Assembly (NCBI GenBank): GCA_036265385.1 | Contig: DATAPD010000045.1 | Coordinates: 1-64,000 of the forward strand | Direction: 5' to 3' | Source: DATAPD01 sp036265385 | GTDB lineage: Bacteria > Acidobacteriota > Terriglobia > Terriglobales > Acidobacteriaceae | DNA length: 64,000 nucleotides | Shown: positions 1-8,486 of the stretch, in pieces | Layout: every line of letters begins with the position of its first letter | How positions within the stretch are numbered: position 1 is the first letter of the stretch | Made by a program: the position numbers and the translations under genes | The notes under the pieces: model-generated | Databases searched by the model: none | What the model saw: the letters and a program-made list of their open reading frames with translations, nothing else | Told to the model about the DNA's origin: nothing

Positions 1-577
1 GCTATGGGCGGGCGGACCGCTCACTAACTATGCCTTGGCGCTTAAGCTCGATCCTTCAGTCGCCACGCTGGCCAAGGAATTCGTCATGATGGGCGGCGGC
101 CTCTACGCAAACAAAGGTGCTATCGATCCAGGCGCTATCGATGCGCGCCGCGAATTTAATTGGTGGTTTGATCCGGAAGCGGCGCGCATTGTCTTGCGTG
201 CCCCCTGGAAAAAAGTGACCATCACTCCAATCGACATATCCGTCAAAACGCGCTTTACCCGCGAGATGCAAGCGACAATCGGCAAAGCCAACACGCCAAT
301 CACGCAATATCTGGACAAGTATTCCCTTCCCGGCTACATGTGGGACGAAATCGCCGGCGCTGCTCTCATCGATCCTTCGATCATTACAGGAACCAAGCAG
401 CTCTACATGGATATCGACGTGGATCATGGGCCGAGCTATGGGAAGACACTCTTCTGGAGCTCGACCACAGAGGTCCCGCCTTATGAGAGGTTGGCAACTG
501 TCCAATTCGATATTGATGCCGAGAAGTTTTACAAGCTATACATCGACCTGATGACGCAGCCACCGCACAAGCCATAG
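1..577 (+). CDS. Nucleoside hydrolase, divergent subfamily (5' end missing)
   Basis: C-terminal ~190 residues of an inosine/uridine-preferring nucleoside hydrolase (hydrolysis of the N-glycosidic bond to base plus ribose). The reading frame is open from base 2, so the gene begins outside the window. Visible family marks are the GGPLTN loop (Thr carbonyl binds calcium in known enzymes), the REFNWWFDPEA block (Asn and Glu contact the ribose), and MWDE, where family members normally have a His-Asp pair. The Asp is kept and the His is replaced by Trp. It closely resembles the complete protein at 7346-8449 along its whole visible length, so the two are recent paralogues. The next gene follows after 16 bases in the same direction, so they are probably co-transcribed. 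Whether it has a signal peptide cannot be seen. Confidence 0.9.
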   Translation, partial: LWAGGPLTNYALALKLDPSVATLAKEFVMMGGGLYANKGAIDPGAIDARREFNWWFDPEAARIVLRAPWKKVTITPIDISVKTRFTREMQATIGKANTPITQYLDKYSLPGYMWDEIAGAALIDPSIITGTKQLYMDIDVDHGPSYGKTLFWSSTTEVPPYERLATVQFDIDAEKFYKLYIDLMTQPPHKP

Positions 578-593
578 TTCACGTCACAAACCC

Positions 594-1670
594 ATGAAGA
601 CCAAAACGCTCCTAACAATTGCCGCTGTACTCGTCTCTGTCTGCCTCGCCAACGCCGCTGACCGCCGCAAAATCATCATCGACCAGGATTGCTCCGGTCC
701 AGGCGGCAGCAATATGCAGACATTGCTTGTGCTTATCCAATCGCCAGAAGTCGAGGTTCTCGGCATAACAGTGGTGAGCGGCAATCAATGGCGTGACGAG
801 GAAGTCGCGCGGACGCTTCGCCTGCTCGAAATCATCGGACGCACCGATATCCCCGTCGTTCCCGGCGCTTCTTTTCCTCTGGTCCGCACGTACGAAGAGA
901 CGCAGCTATGGCAGAAGCGCTATGGCACGCCTGCTTGGGGCGGAGCCTGGGATGCCCGTTACTATCATGGCCCATTCGTCATTCCGCAGCTCGCGGAAGG
1001 GCAACCGACCACCAAAGCTTTAAGCGAAGATGCCGCACACTTCCTGATCCGTACCGTGCGCCAACATTCAAACGAAGTCACGATTTATGCGGGTGGCCCC
1101 ATGACCAATCTCGCACTCGCCACGTCGATTGATCCTGACTTCCCGAAGCTTGCCAAGGAACTCGTGTTCATGGGAGGGAGCTTCAGTCCGCATACGCGGG
1201 ATGCGGAGTTCGTTAACAATCCACGTCATGAGTTCAACTTTTGGTTTGATCCCGAGGCAGCACAAATTGTTTTGCGTGCGCCTTGGAAGAAGATGATCTG
1301 CACGTCTGCTGACATCTCTGTAAAAACGCGGTTGACGCCTTCGATGATCAAGGAGATCGAAGCGGCTGGCACACCTGCCGCGGGCTATGTAGCCCGCTTC
1401 TACACGCCGGGGCCCGGTGCCGATTACATGTGGGACGAACTCGCCGCTGCCGCATGGATCGACCCCACGCTCATCACTAAGCGCGAAACTCGTTACATGG
1501 GAGTTGACCTCTCACGAGGAGCGGGGTACGGCAACACTCTTACTTGGAACGAGAAAGACCTAGCAAAGTTCTCTGCTCAACCGGTCGAAGTTCAGGTTGA
1601 ACTCGACAACGAGCGATTCAACAGCATGTTCGTGAAATTGATGTCTGCATCAACCCCGCCAGGAAAGTAA
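594..1670 (+). CDS. Exported nucleoside hydrolase, divergent subfamily, Asn in the calcium loop
   Basis: 358 residues. Residues 1-21 form a Sec signal peptide ending in an ANA-type cleavage site, so the enzyme should act outside the cytoplasm. The family fold is clear: GGPMTN loop, HEFNFWFDPEA block and a C-terminal MWDE (Trp280-Asp281). The N-terminal calcium motif is abnormal. Canonical enzymes have DxDPGxDD; here Asp30-Gln-Asp32 is followed by a longer Gly/Pro loop ending in Ser39-Asn40. The two loop aspartates are therefore Ser and Asn, whereas its paralogues at 7346 and 9684 keep one (Thr-Asp). Either metal binding is changed or this copy has another substrate or is weakly active. It is in tandem with the partial upstream paralogue. 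Substrate unknown. Confidence 0.9.
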   Translation: MKTKTLLTIAAVLVSVCLANAADRRKIIIDQDCSGPGGSNMQTLLVLIQSPEVEVLGITVVSGNQWRDEEVARTLRLLEIIGRTDIPVVPGASFPLVRTYEETQLWQKRYGTPAWGGAWDARYYHGPFVIPQLAEGQPTTKALSEDAAHFLIRTVRQHSNEVTIYAGGPMTNLALATSIDPDFPKLAKELVFMGGSFSPHTRDAEFVNNPRHEFNFWFDPEAAQIVLRAPWKKMICTSADISVKTRLTPSMIKEIEAAGTPAAGYVARFYTPGPGADYMWDELAAAAWIDPTLITKRETRYMGVDLSRGAGYGNTLTWNEKDLAKFSAQPVEVQVELDNERFNSMFVKLMSASTPPGK

Positions 1671-1677
1671 TAAGTCG

Positions 1678-3234
1678 CTACTTCGGACGTTCCGAGATGG
1701 ATTCTTTCCCGAGCGTGTACACGAACTGGCGCATCTCTTGCCAATCACGTTCCTGTTGCTCAGCCGCTTGCTTTGAAAGCTGATTGTAAATCTTCAACTC
1801 TTCCCCTGCTTTAGCCGCCTCGCCCGCCTTTTGGTACGCCTGCGCTAAGCGATAGTGCCCATCCGCTAATTTTGGGCTCGCCGAAGTCGCTCTCTGATAG
1901 GCCGCGATTGCTTTCTGCAAATCTCCCTGCTCGGAGAAAAGCGAGCCTAAAAGCAGGTGTGCCACGCCTAAGTTCCGATCAAGATCTAGTGCCTTCTCGA
2001 GTAACGAACGAATCTTTGTCAGATCGGTCTCTTGTGACGCGGTCCTGCGTTTCCAGAGACTCAGTGCATAGTAATAAGCCGCGGGTCCGCTAGCGGGTTG
2101 CAGTTGGGTAAACCGGCGGAACTTTTCTGTGTATACATCGTTCTTTCCGGAGTCGACGCTAAGCAACTTGCCCAGAAATGTGTACGGCACGGGATCGTTA
2201 GGGCTCAGATCGGAAGCGGCAGCCATACATCTGACGGCCTGCTCGTAGTCTCCTCGCACATACCAAGACGTACCGAGCCCGATTAGCATGCGGGTGGATT
2301 TCGGGAATTGGCGATTGCCTTTCGAAAATACTTTTGTGGCAGGCTCAGCAGCATTGTGTTTTAACAATTCGGCACCCCAGTCGAAGAGGTGAGCCTCACT
2401 CGGGTCTAACTCTGCCGCACGTTGGTAATAACGCAAAGCTTCAAGTGGCTTAGCTGACTGTTCTTCTAGTCGCGCGAGTGCCGAAAACACTGATGCTTGC
2501 GCCAACGCGCCTTTTTGCTCCGCTAAAGTATGTGCGCGCTCTAGCAGCGGCAATGCTTCGGAGCAGCGGTTCGCTTCGGTGAGCAACTCGCCCAGTTGAA
2601 TGTTGGCCTCTAGATTTAATGGATCTTCAGCCAGTCTTTGCCGCAGACTCTGTTCTCTGCCTTGCATTTCCACCGCAGTTGCCGGCCGTTGGGCCTCGCG
2701 AATCTTCAAGCCTGTTGTGTCTCGCGTTATTTCTGCTTTTGTGCTCGCGGTAGCATTCGAGCCATGGCCACCCAAGTTAGTTGGGTCGGTTACCCCCGCT
2801 ACGGTAAATTGAGGCTCGTCATCGAAGGCTGGCTGATCAGAATTGGTGTTCGTTGTTTTCAGAATGAGATCAACCCGTGTCTCTTTGCCCAGCTCCACTC
2901 GGAACGGTTGAGATGTCGCGGTACCATCAGTGCCAGCAGCGGCGTGCAGAACATATTCACCCTGGGCGGACAACTTAAACTGAAAATTGCCTGCCTGGTC
3001 AGTTGAATCCTTCATCGACTCGGCTTTGCCGACCTCGCGCAGTTCGACCGAGACACCTTGCACAGCCGCGCCATGTGCGTTTTTCACCTGGCCACGAATC
3101 AGTATTGTGGACGCTTCTTGGGATAGTGCTTGTCCGCTCCAACACACTAAGTACAGCAGACTTACGACCAGCAATAGGGCATTCTGAATCGTCCCTCCCC
3201 GAGAAGGTTCTACGCGAATCAAGCAAGCATCCAT
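1678..3234 (-). CDS. Exported TPR protein with N-terminal carboxypeptidase-regulatory-like domain
   Basis: 518 residues. A hydrophobic stretch at about residues 17-38 ending in GQALSQ is the likely signal peptide, with an unusually long N-terminal region before it. Residues about 45-125 look like a CarboxypepD_reg/CNA-B type beta sandwich (RGQVKNAHGAAVQGVSVELR, then a DQAGNFQF turn), common in exported acidobacterial proteins. From about residue 190 to 490 there are repeated 34-residue TPR helices, which suggest a protein-protein scaffold. It converges with the nucleoside hydrolase at 594-1670 (7 bases apart) and diverges from the one at 3256 with only 21 bases between the starts. No enzymatic motif is visible and its partner is unknown. 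Confidence 0.8.
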   Translation of the reverse strand: MDACLIRVEPSRGGTIQNALLLVVSLLYLVCWSGQALSQEASTILIRGQVKNAHGAAVQGVSVELREVGKAESMKDSTDQAGNFQFKLSAQGEYVLHAAAGTDGTATSQPFRVELGKETRVDLILKTTNTNSDQPAFDDEPQFTVAGVTDPTNLGGHGSNATASTKAEITRDTTGLKIREAQRPATAVEMQGREQSLRQRLAEDPLNLEANIQLGELLTEANRCSEALPLLERAHTLAEQKGALAQASVFSALARLEEQSAKPLEALRYYQRAAELDPSEAHLFDWGAELLKHNAAEPATKVFSKGNRQFPKSTRMLIGLGTSWYVRGDYEQAVRCMAAASDLSPNDPVPYTFLGKLLSVDSGKNDVYTEKFRRFTQLQPASGPAAYYYALSLWKRRTASQETDLTKIRSLLEKALDLDRNLGVAHLLLGSLFSEQGDLQKAIAAYQRATSASPKLADGHYRLAQAYQKAGEAAKAGEELKIYNQLSKQAAEQQERDWQEMRQFVYTLGKESISERPK

Positions 3235-3241
3235 CGTTTGC

Positions 3242-3247
3242 TATGAT
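3242..3247 (+). promoter_or_regulatory. Candidate -10 box for a leaderless nucleoside hydrolase mRNA
   Basis: TATGAT lies eight bases before the ATG at 3256, which would place transcription start within about two bases of the start codon. No Shine-Dalgarno sequence is visible in front of that ATG, which fits leaderless initiation. The -35 region (around 3219-3224) is poor. The opposite gene starts at 3234, so regulatory space is minimal. Confidence 0.35.
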
Positions 3248-3255
3248 ACGCGCTC

Positions 3256-4221
3256 ATGCGCGCATTCCTGATTGATACCGACGTTGCTTCCGACGATGCT
3301 GTCGCACTCATCATGGCTCTCCGGGCAAGTGATGTTCGAGTTGTCGGCATCACCACCGTCGCAGGTAACGTCGTGGTGGATCAGGCAACTCGGAACGCAC
3401 TCTACACGGTCGAACTCTGCGGCTCCGAGGTTCCGATTCACAAAGGCGCTTCCAAACCTCTTAACCGCGATCATCAGAATGCAACCTGGTTTCATGGCGA
3501 GGATGGCTTGGGAGACCACGGCTATGCGCCATCTACCCAGAAAACTCCCCAGACACCTGCAGCTGATGCCATCATCGAAGCGGCTCTGAACTTTCCAGGC
3601 TTGGTGATCGTCACGCTTGGGCCACTAACGAATATTGCTGTGGCCCTGAAAAAAGATCCCTCATTCGCAAAGAACGTGAGCCGGTGTGTAGTCATGGGCG
3701 GAGCCCCCTGTTGCGAAGGCAATGTCACTCCCGCGGCCGAATACAACATCTGGGTTGACCCAGAAGCAGCCCGCATCGTGATGCAAAGCGAACTTCCTAT
3801 CGAATTAATAGGCTGGCAGACCTCCCGAGGGGGCTCTGTGCTTAACGATCGGGACATCGCGCACATCCAGACTTTCCACACTCCGCTCGCCGACTTCACC
3901 ATCGAATGTAATAGCCGAGCGCGCAAAGCATACAAAATTCAAACCGGCGAAGACGGAATTTCTCTTCCCGATCCAGTCGCAATGAGCATCGCCTTGGATC
4001 CGAGTATCGGAACAGCGTGGAGCACACACTATGTGGATATCGAAATCGAGAGCGTCCTTACCCGCGGGATGACCGTAGTTGATCGACTATACGTTGCGAG
4101 TGACGAACGTAATGCCACTGTGTGGGAAGAACTTTTGAAGAAACCTCCTCATGTGAAGGTGTGCTGGACGATCGATCCAAGGCGATGGAAGGCAATGCTC
4201 TACAGTGCCCTTCAAACCTGA
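3256..4221 (+). CDS. Cytosolic nucleoside hydrolase (IUNH family)
   Basis: 321 residues with no signal peptide; the calcium motif starts at residue 7 (DTDVASDDAVAL, Asp7, Asp9, Asp13, Asp14), so it should act in the cytoplasm. Other family marks are GPLTN, the AEYNIWVDPEAARIV block and LPDPVA, which supplies the last metal-binding Asp but lacks the preceding His of purine-type enzymes. Length is typical of the family. It would hydrolyse ribonucleosides to base and ribose. It is the only one of the six paralogues here that is clearly intracellular. Base specificity (pyrimidine, purine or a modified base) cannot be read from the sequence. It stands alone between a divergent TPR gene and a diguanylate cyclase. 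Confidence 0.92.
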   Translation: MRAFLIDTDVASDDAVALIMALRASDVRVVGITTVAGNVVVDQATRNALYTVELCGSEVPIHKGASKPLNRDHQNATWFHGEDGLGDHGYAPSTQKTPQTPAADAIIEAALNFPGLVIVTLGPLTNIAVALKKDPSFAKNVSRCVVMGGAPCCEGNVTPAAEYNIWVDPEAARIVMQSELPIELIGWQTSRGGSVLNDRDIAHIQTFHTPLADFTIECNSRARKAYKIQTGEDGISLPDPVAMSIALDPSIGTAWSTHYVDIEIESVLTRGMTVVDRLYVASDERNATVWEELLKKPPHVKVCWTIDPRRWKAMLYSALQT

Positions 4222-4293
4222 CTCGCGCCCGATCCGTCGACACTTTAGTCATACGAATGTTTAGGTTGATGGGCGTTTCTGCCGATACTCATC

Positions 4294-5934
4294 GTGGACG
4301 AGCGTTTGCCCGAAATGCCTCTCTCTGACCAACTCGATGAAGAATACGTCGCGTCAACTCCCAGCCGATGTAGTCAAAAAGCCAGCAAGCTGTGCCTCCT
4401 GAAAGTGGATGACTGGTGGTACTCGAAGTCCTTGTGCAGCTTGATTGCCCTAAACGTCATCATCGCCAGTGGGTACATGCCCTTGGCAGAGGTCGTACGC
4501 TCGTATTTCCAACATTTTCGGCTCTGGCCTGCACCACTTTGGCTTCCTGCAGGGCTCGCCCTGTTTTCGGCACTTCGCGGTGGAATTCGATATGCGCCAG
4601 GCATCTTTTTGGGTTCGCTCGCTACTAACCTCATTCAATTCCACGATTCTTTTTCGAGTTCGCTGCTGATCTCTCTGGCAAACACTGCTGGCCCAATATT
4701 GGCAACTGCTTTCGCGCGACTGCAAACTCGACGGCGATTTTCACCCCAAGATTTGCATCAAGTCACTACATTGATATTTGCCGCTCTGATGCAGGGAGCC
4801 ACCTCCGCCTTGATAGCATTGCCGAGTATAGCCGTCAAACATCATGCTCTCCTTAACACGGTGCCATCCCATTGGCTCGATTGGTTTCTCTCCGATACGG
4901 CCGCTGCACTCCTGGTAACGCCTCTCTTGTTGGTGATGCCAGATGTACCCCGAGCCTTCTGTATGCTCGAAAGACGAGCAGAATTCGCTTTGACTCTCTT
5001 CGTCGGGGCAATCACGCTTTTTCACCTTGTCAGCGGTTCTAAAGGACCTGATGACGCAGGTTCCGCCTTTCTGGTGCTTGTCCCGCTGCTATGGCTGGCT
5101 GTCCGTTTTTCGATCACGATTGCTTATCCCCTATTCGCGTTTGTAATGACCATCATCATCATGGCAACGATGCATGGGAGGGGCCCGTTCTGGAGCGGAG
5201 GAGCAAGTGGGCCAATCTTCGTATTTGCTGAGATGTCTGTTGGCTTTGGCATGGCGATCCTGCTCTTAGGATCTGCTGCCCTCGAGCAGCAAAGGACACA
5301 ACACGCACTTCGCGAATTAAACAGAGAACTGGAAAACCGGGTCATCGAGCGCACTGCAGAACTCCAACGGAGTCAGTCTCAACTGGAACAAGCTGCGCTC
5401 GAGGATCCGCTGACGGGCCTTCCTAATAGGCGCTCGCTCAAAACTCACTTTGCAATGTTCGAAGCAACAGCTCGACGTAAAAACCGACCATTCACCGTCA
5501 TGGTCATCGATCTGGATCATTTCAAGCAGATTAATGACCATTGGGGCCATGATGCTGGGGACGCCGTCCTGGTTGAGACCGCATATCGTTTGCGAAGCGC
5601 GATTCGTCAGTGCGACGTCGTTACTCGCATGGGAGGAGACGAGTTCATGCTTCTCTTGCCTGAGACAAATGAGCGGGCAGACGTGGAATCAGTCTGTGAA
5701 AGGCTTTCGTCTATCTTGGCGAATCCCATCGTGGTAAAGAACAAAACAATCCGGACTGCGGCCAGCATAGGAATCGCTATGTTTCCGGGGGATGCGGAGA
5801 GCTGGCAAACAATTTACAAGGCAGCGGATTTGGCACTTTATCAGGCGAAGCGATGTGGCCGTGGCAATTGGAAATGCTACCACCCTTCATTTGCGGATTC
5901 GCTGCCAATTTCGGTTGAAGCAGTTCACGCCTAA
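4294..5934 (+). CDS. Membrane diguanylate cyclase, MASE1-GGDEF
   Basis: 546 residues from a GTG start; ATG at 4315 is an alternative. About eight membrane segments between residues 45 and 330 form a MASE1-type sensor. A coiled coil follows (about 335-370), then a GGDEF domain that begins at DPLTGLPNRR. The catalytic motif is intact (GGDEF near residue 447), and an RxxD inhibitory site (RQCD) lies exactly five residues upstream, so an active, product-inhibited cyclase making cyclic di-GMP from two GTP is expected. The MASE1 ligand is unknown. Its 3' end overlaps the convergent NADAR-like gene by four bases. No functional link to the nucleoside genes is evident beyond location. Confidence 0.93.
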   Translation: MDERLPEMPLSDQLDEEYVASTPSRCSQKASKLCLLKVDDWWYSKSLCSLIALNVIIASGYMPLAEVVRSYFQHFRLWPAPLWLPAGLALFSALRGGIRYAPGIFLGSLATNLIQFHDSFSSSLLISLANTAGPILATAFARLQTRRRFSPQDLHQVTTLIFAALMQGATSALIALPSIAVKHHALLNTVPSHWLDWFLSDTAAALLVTPLLLVMPDVPRAFCMLERRAEFALTLFVGAITLFHLVSGSKGPDDAGSAFLVLVPLLWLAVRFSITIAYPLFAFVMTIIIMATMHGRGPFWSGGASGPIFVFAEMSVGFGMAILLLGSAALEQQRTQHALRELNRELENRVIERTAELQRSQSQLEQAALEDPLTGLPNRRSLKTHFAMFEATARRKNRPFTVMVIDLDHFKQINDHWGHDAGDAVLVETAYRLRSAIRQCDVVTRMGGDEFMLLLPETNERADVESVCERLSSILANPIVVKNKTIRTAASIGIAMFPGDAESWQTIYKAADLALYQAKRCGRGNWKCYHPSFADSLPISVEAVHA

Positions 5935-7139
5935 TGCTCTCCTTTACGAGCCATTTCTCGGATCTGGTTCAGATAACCGACGTAGATAGAAATCGGAATG
6001 TCCGGCGAGTCCCCATCATTCAGGAAATGTTCCAAGCGAATCTCCATCGGAATTGAGCTGATCACTTCTCGGAACCGCGGCATTTCCAGATACTTCACAT
6101 GCCAAATTTCAAGCATCAACGATCGAAACTCTTCACTAATGAAGCCCATTCGACGCTGTCCTAGGTAGATCGAGTCGAAGTGGTGTGCAATCAGTGCAAC
6201 ACGAATCTGATCGTCTTTCTTCGAGAAGTTGTATAAGAGATGAAAAACGTCGGCTAAATCGCCCCAAAGCACTTTCTCCTCGAAAGCTGAGAAGCGAAGA
6301 AGCGTTTTGCCTCGCTGCTGCGCGACTCGCGCATGTTCCTCAGGTATTAAAGCATGCGTTCCAAGCTGCTCGCGAAACCATTTTAGTTTCTCCGGTTTCA
6401 AGTTCGCCCTTAGGAACTCCACAGCGTAAGCATTGGAAAGGTAAATCTTGGGATCGTTATTCAAACGATCGATCCATGGCGTCCAATCTCGCGACTCCAA
6501 CAACTGGAGTAACTGCGTAAGTTGTGCAACGGTCGTATCTGGATGGAACTTGACCGCTTGCCAGAAATGTTCGGTCGAATCGTACGTTGCGCCATACAGC
6601 TGAATTCCTTCTTCGATCGGGTACCAGTTGGAAAGCACCCGGCCAGGAATCGAAGGAGTTGCGCTCCAGCAGTTCAAAGAGTGTTTCCACTTTTGCTGTA
6701 CATCAAGAAATGCATCTTCATAACCCTGCGGGATGGGTTCTCGCAGTTCGGCAAGCTCCTGTTTGAGTTCTTCTCGCGTGTGTGTCACAAGGGTTTCAAG
6801 CGGTCGCTCGTCGAGCATGGAGATAACCCGACTCTCCACCGCCTCCCTAACGAGTTGACGACGTAGCACCTCTTGAGCTCTCTCGTCGAGTGTCCCTGAT
6901 TTCTTCCAGCGATCCACTTGCGATTCGATGTAGGGGAAGGAGTCCGTTAATGACTTAAATTCGATGAAGCCGTGAATCGCGAACGTCAAGGGACGGCCAT
7001 CTTTCATCACGACAGTGGAGGGTGTGACGATCGCTCTTATCGGAATCTGTTGCGCTGAGAGCGTTGCAGAAACGCACAGGCCGAGCAGAAGCGAGAACCG
7101 CCGTATTCCTCGGATCCGCGAAAAACCTCGAACTTGCAT
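5931..7139 (-). CDS. Exported NADAR/YbiA-like protein, candidate N-glycosidase
   Basis: 402 residues if started at the ATG at 7139, which has an AGGAG five bases upstream. A basic N-terminus and hydrophobic run ending near CVSATLSAQQ form a signal peptide. The centre contains a YbiA/NADAR-like block: LSNWYP, then GATYDSTEHFWQAVKF. This matches the family pattern (F/L)SN-x-G-x-T-x-x-(T/S)EH-x-x-QA-x-KF, including the conserved Glu (Glu190). A later VLWGD fits the family's WGD element. NADAR proteins cleave N-glycosidic bonds in riboflavin precursors or ADP-ribosylated nucleic acid. A secreted version surrounded by nucleoside hydrolases is unusual. The large helical regions on both sides are not recognised, and the family call rests on one strong block. 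Confidence 0.6.
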   Translation of the reverse strand: MQVRGFSRIRGIRRFSLLLGLCVSATLSAQQIPIRAIVTPSTVVMKDGRPLTFAIHGFIEFKSLTDSFPYIESQVDRWKKSGTLDERAQEVLRRQLVREAVESRVISMLDERPLETLVTHTREELKQELAELREPIPQGYEDAFLDVQQKWKHSLNCWSATPSIPGRVLSNWYPIEEGIQLYGATYDSTEHFWQAVKFHPDTTVAQLTQLLQLLESRDWTPWIDRLNNDPKIYLSNAYAVEFLRANLKPEKLKWFREQLGTHALIPEEHARVAQQRGKTLLRFSAFEEKVLWGDLADVFHLLYNFSKKDDQIRVALIAHHFDSIYLGQRRMGFISEEFRSLMLEIWHVKYLEMPRFREVISSIPMEIRLEHFLNDGDSPDIPISIYVGYLNQIREMARKGEH

Positions 7140-7345
7140 TAGGTCTCCTGATAGCACCACTCGTTAGGTTGTTGGAACCGCCACACGATAGCTCACGCCC
7201 GACTTCTCCTGCAATGCTGTAAAACTTCGTCGAATAAAGCTGGCCCACCAAGCGCCCAAGCATTACAATTCCGTTTCTTTTGAAGCTGGTTCGCACCGAA
7301 CCCATTCCTTTGTACAACGTAAAGCTCCGCAGAAAGGGGAGTCGA

Positions 7346-8449
7346 ATGCATACGCGGATGATGTTTGCGTTGTTTACCGCCCTCACATTGTTGACCTGCA
7401 CTGCCTCACTGTACCCGAAGCGAACCAAGGTCATTGTGGATCAGGACGCTCGTGGACCCGCGACAACTGACATGCAGTCAATGCTTATATTTTTGCAGTC
7501 GGATAAATTTGACGTCCTCGGGATCACCACTGTCAGTGGCGATCAATGGGTAAAAGAGGAGACTCAGCGCACGCTGCGCTTGCTTGAGATTGCTGATCGA
7601 ACGGATGTACCGGTCGTTCAAGGCGCCGAATTCCCTTTGCTCAATTCAAAAGAGGAAACGGAACGCTGGGAGGCTTTGTACGGTAAGTTTCGTTACAAGG
7701 GCTGCTGGAGCGATTTCTCGAAGCGTCCCGGCAACGTTCCTCCAGCCTTTCGTGCCGGCTATCACGAGCCCGATGTCGTCCCTGAATTGGTCGAAGGCGT
7801 TCCCAAGATCAAGCCGCTTGATGAGCAGGCGGCGAACTTCATTGTCCGGATGGTTCACAAATATCCCGGCGAGGTTGTAATTTGGGCGGGCGGACCGCTC
7901 ACAAACATCGCTCTAGCTTTGCGACTCGACCCCCAGGTCGCCTCATTGGCCAAGGAACTCGTCTTGATGGGAAGTGGAATGTATGCCGACAATGGCGGCA
8001 TTAATTCAATCGATGGAAGACGAGAGTTCAATTGGTGGTTTGATCCGGAGGCTGTGCGCATCACAATGCGGGCACCATGGAAGAAGATTACGATCACGCC
8101 TATCGACATCTCGGTCAAAACCATCGTCAATCCCGAAGTTCGTGCTGCGATTGCAAAGGCTGACACGCCGGTCGCCCGCTATCTGACCCAATACGCCGTC
8201 GACAGCTTCATGTGGGATGAATTATCCGCAGCCGCCATGATTGACCCGAGTATCATCACCTCGCAGAAGGAGCTCTACGTCGACATCGACGTCGACCATG
8301 GTCCTAGCTATGGACAAACTCTGTTCTGGGACACCAAGACGGTTGTTCCCCCGTACGAACGTGTTGCCACTGTTCAGTTCGACGTAGACACCAGGAAACT
8401 CTACGATCTCTACATCAAACTTATGACACAGCTACCCAGAAAGCATTGA
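7346..8449 (+). CDS. Exported nucleoside hydrolase, divergent subfamily
   Basis: 367 residues. The ATG at 7346 was chosen over an in-frame codon at 7280 because AAAGGGGAG lies just upstream and it opens a normal signal peptide (residues 1-21). The calcium loop is of the divergent type: Asp32-Gln-Asp34, then a loop three residues longer than usual, ending Thr41-Asp42 in place of Asp-Asp. GGPLTN and REFNWWFDPEA are present. The C-terminal His-Asp pair is Trp290-Asp291, so the purine-protonating His of classical enzymes is missing. It is nearly a duplicate of the partial gene at the left edge. First of four co-directional genes (7346-11865) with gaps of 37, 39 and 22 bases, probably one operon for exported nucleoside-processing enzymes. 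Confidence 0.92.
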   Translation: MHTRMMFALFTALTLLTCTASLYPKRTKVIVDQDARGPATTDMQSMLIFLQSDKFDVLGITTVSGDQWVKEETQRTLRLLEIADRTDVPVVQGAEFPLLNSKEETERWEALYGKFRYKGCWSDFSKRPGNVPPAFRAGYHEPDVVPELVEGVPKIKPLDEQAANFIVRMVHKYPGEVVIWAGGPLTNIALALRLDPQVASLAKELVLMGSGMYADNGGINSIDGRREFNWWFDPEAVRITMRAPWKKITITPIDISVKTIVNPEVRAAIAKADTPVARYLTQYAVDSFMWDELSAAAMIDPSIITSQKELYVDIDVDHGPSYGQTLFWDTKTVVPPYERVATVQFDVDTRKLYDLYIKLMTQLPRKH

Positions 8450-8486
8450 CACCAAATCTCTCTTTACTGGATAGAGGATCGACACC

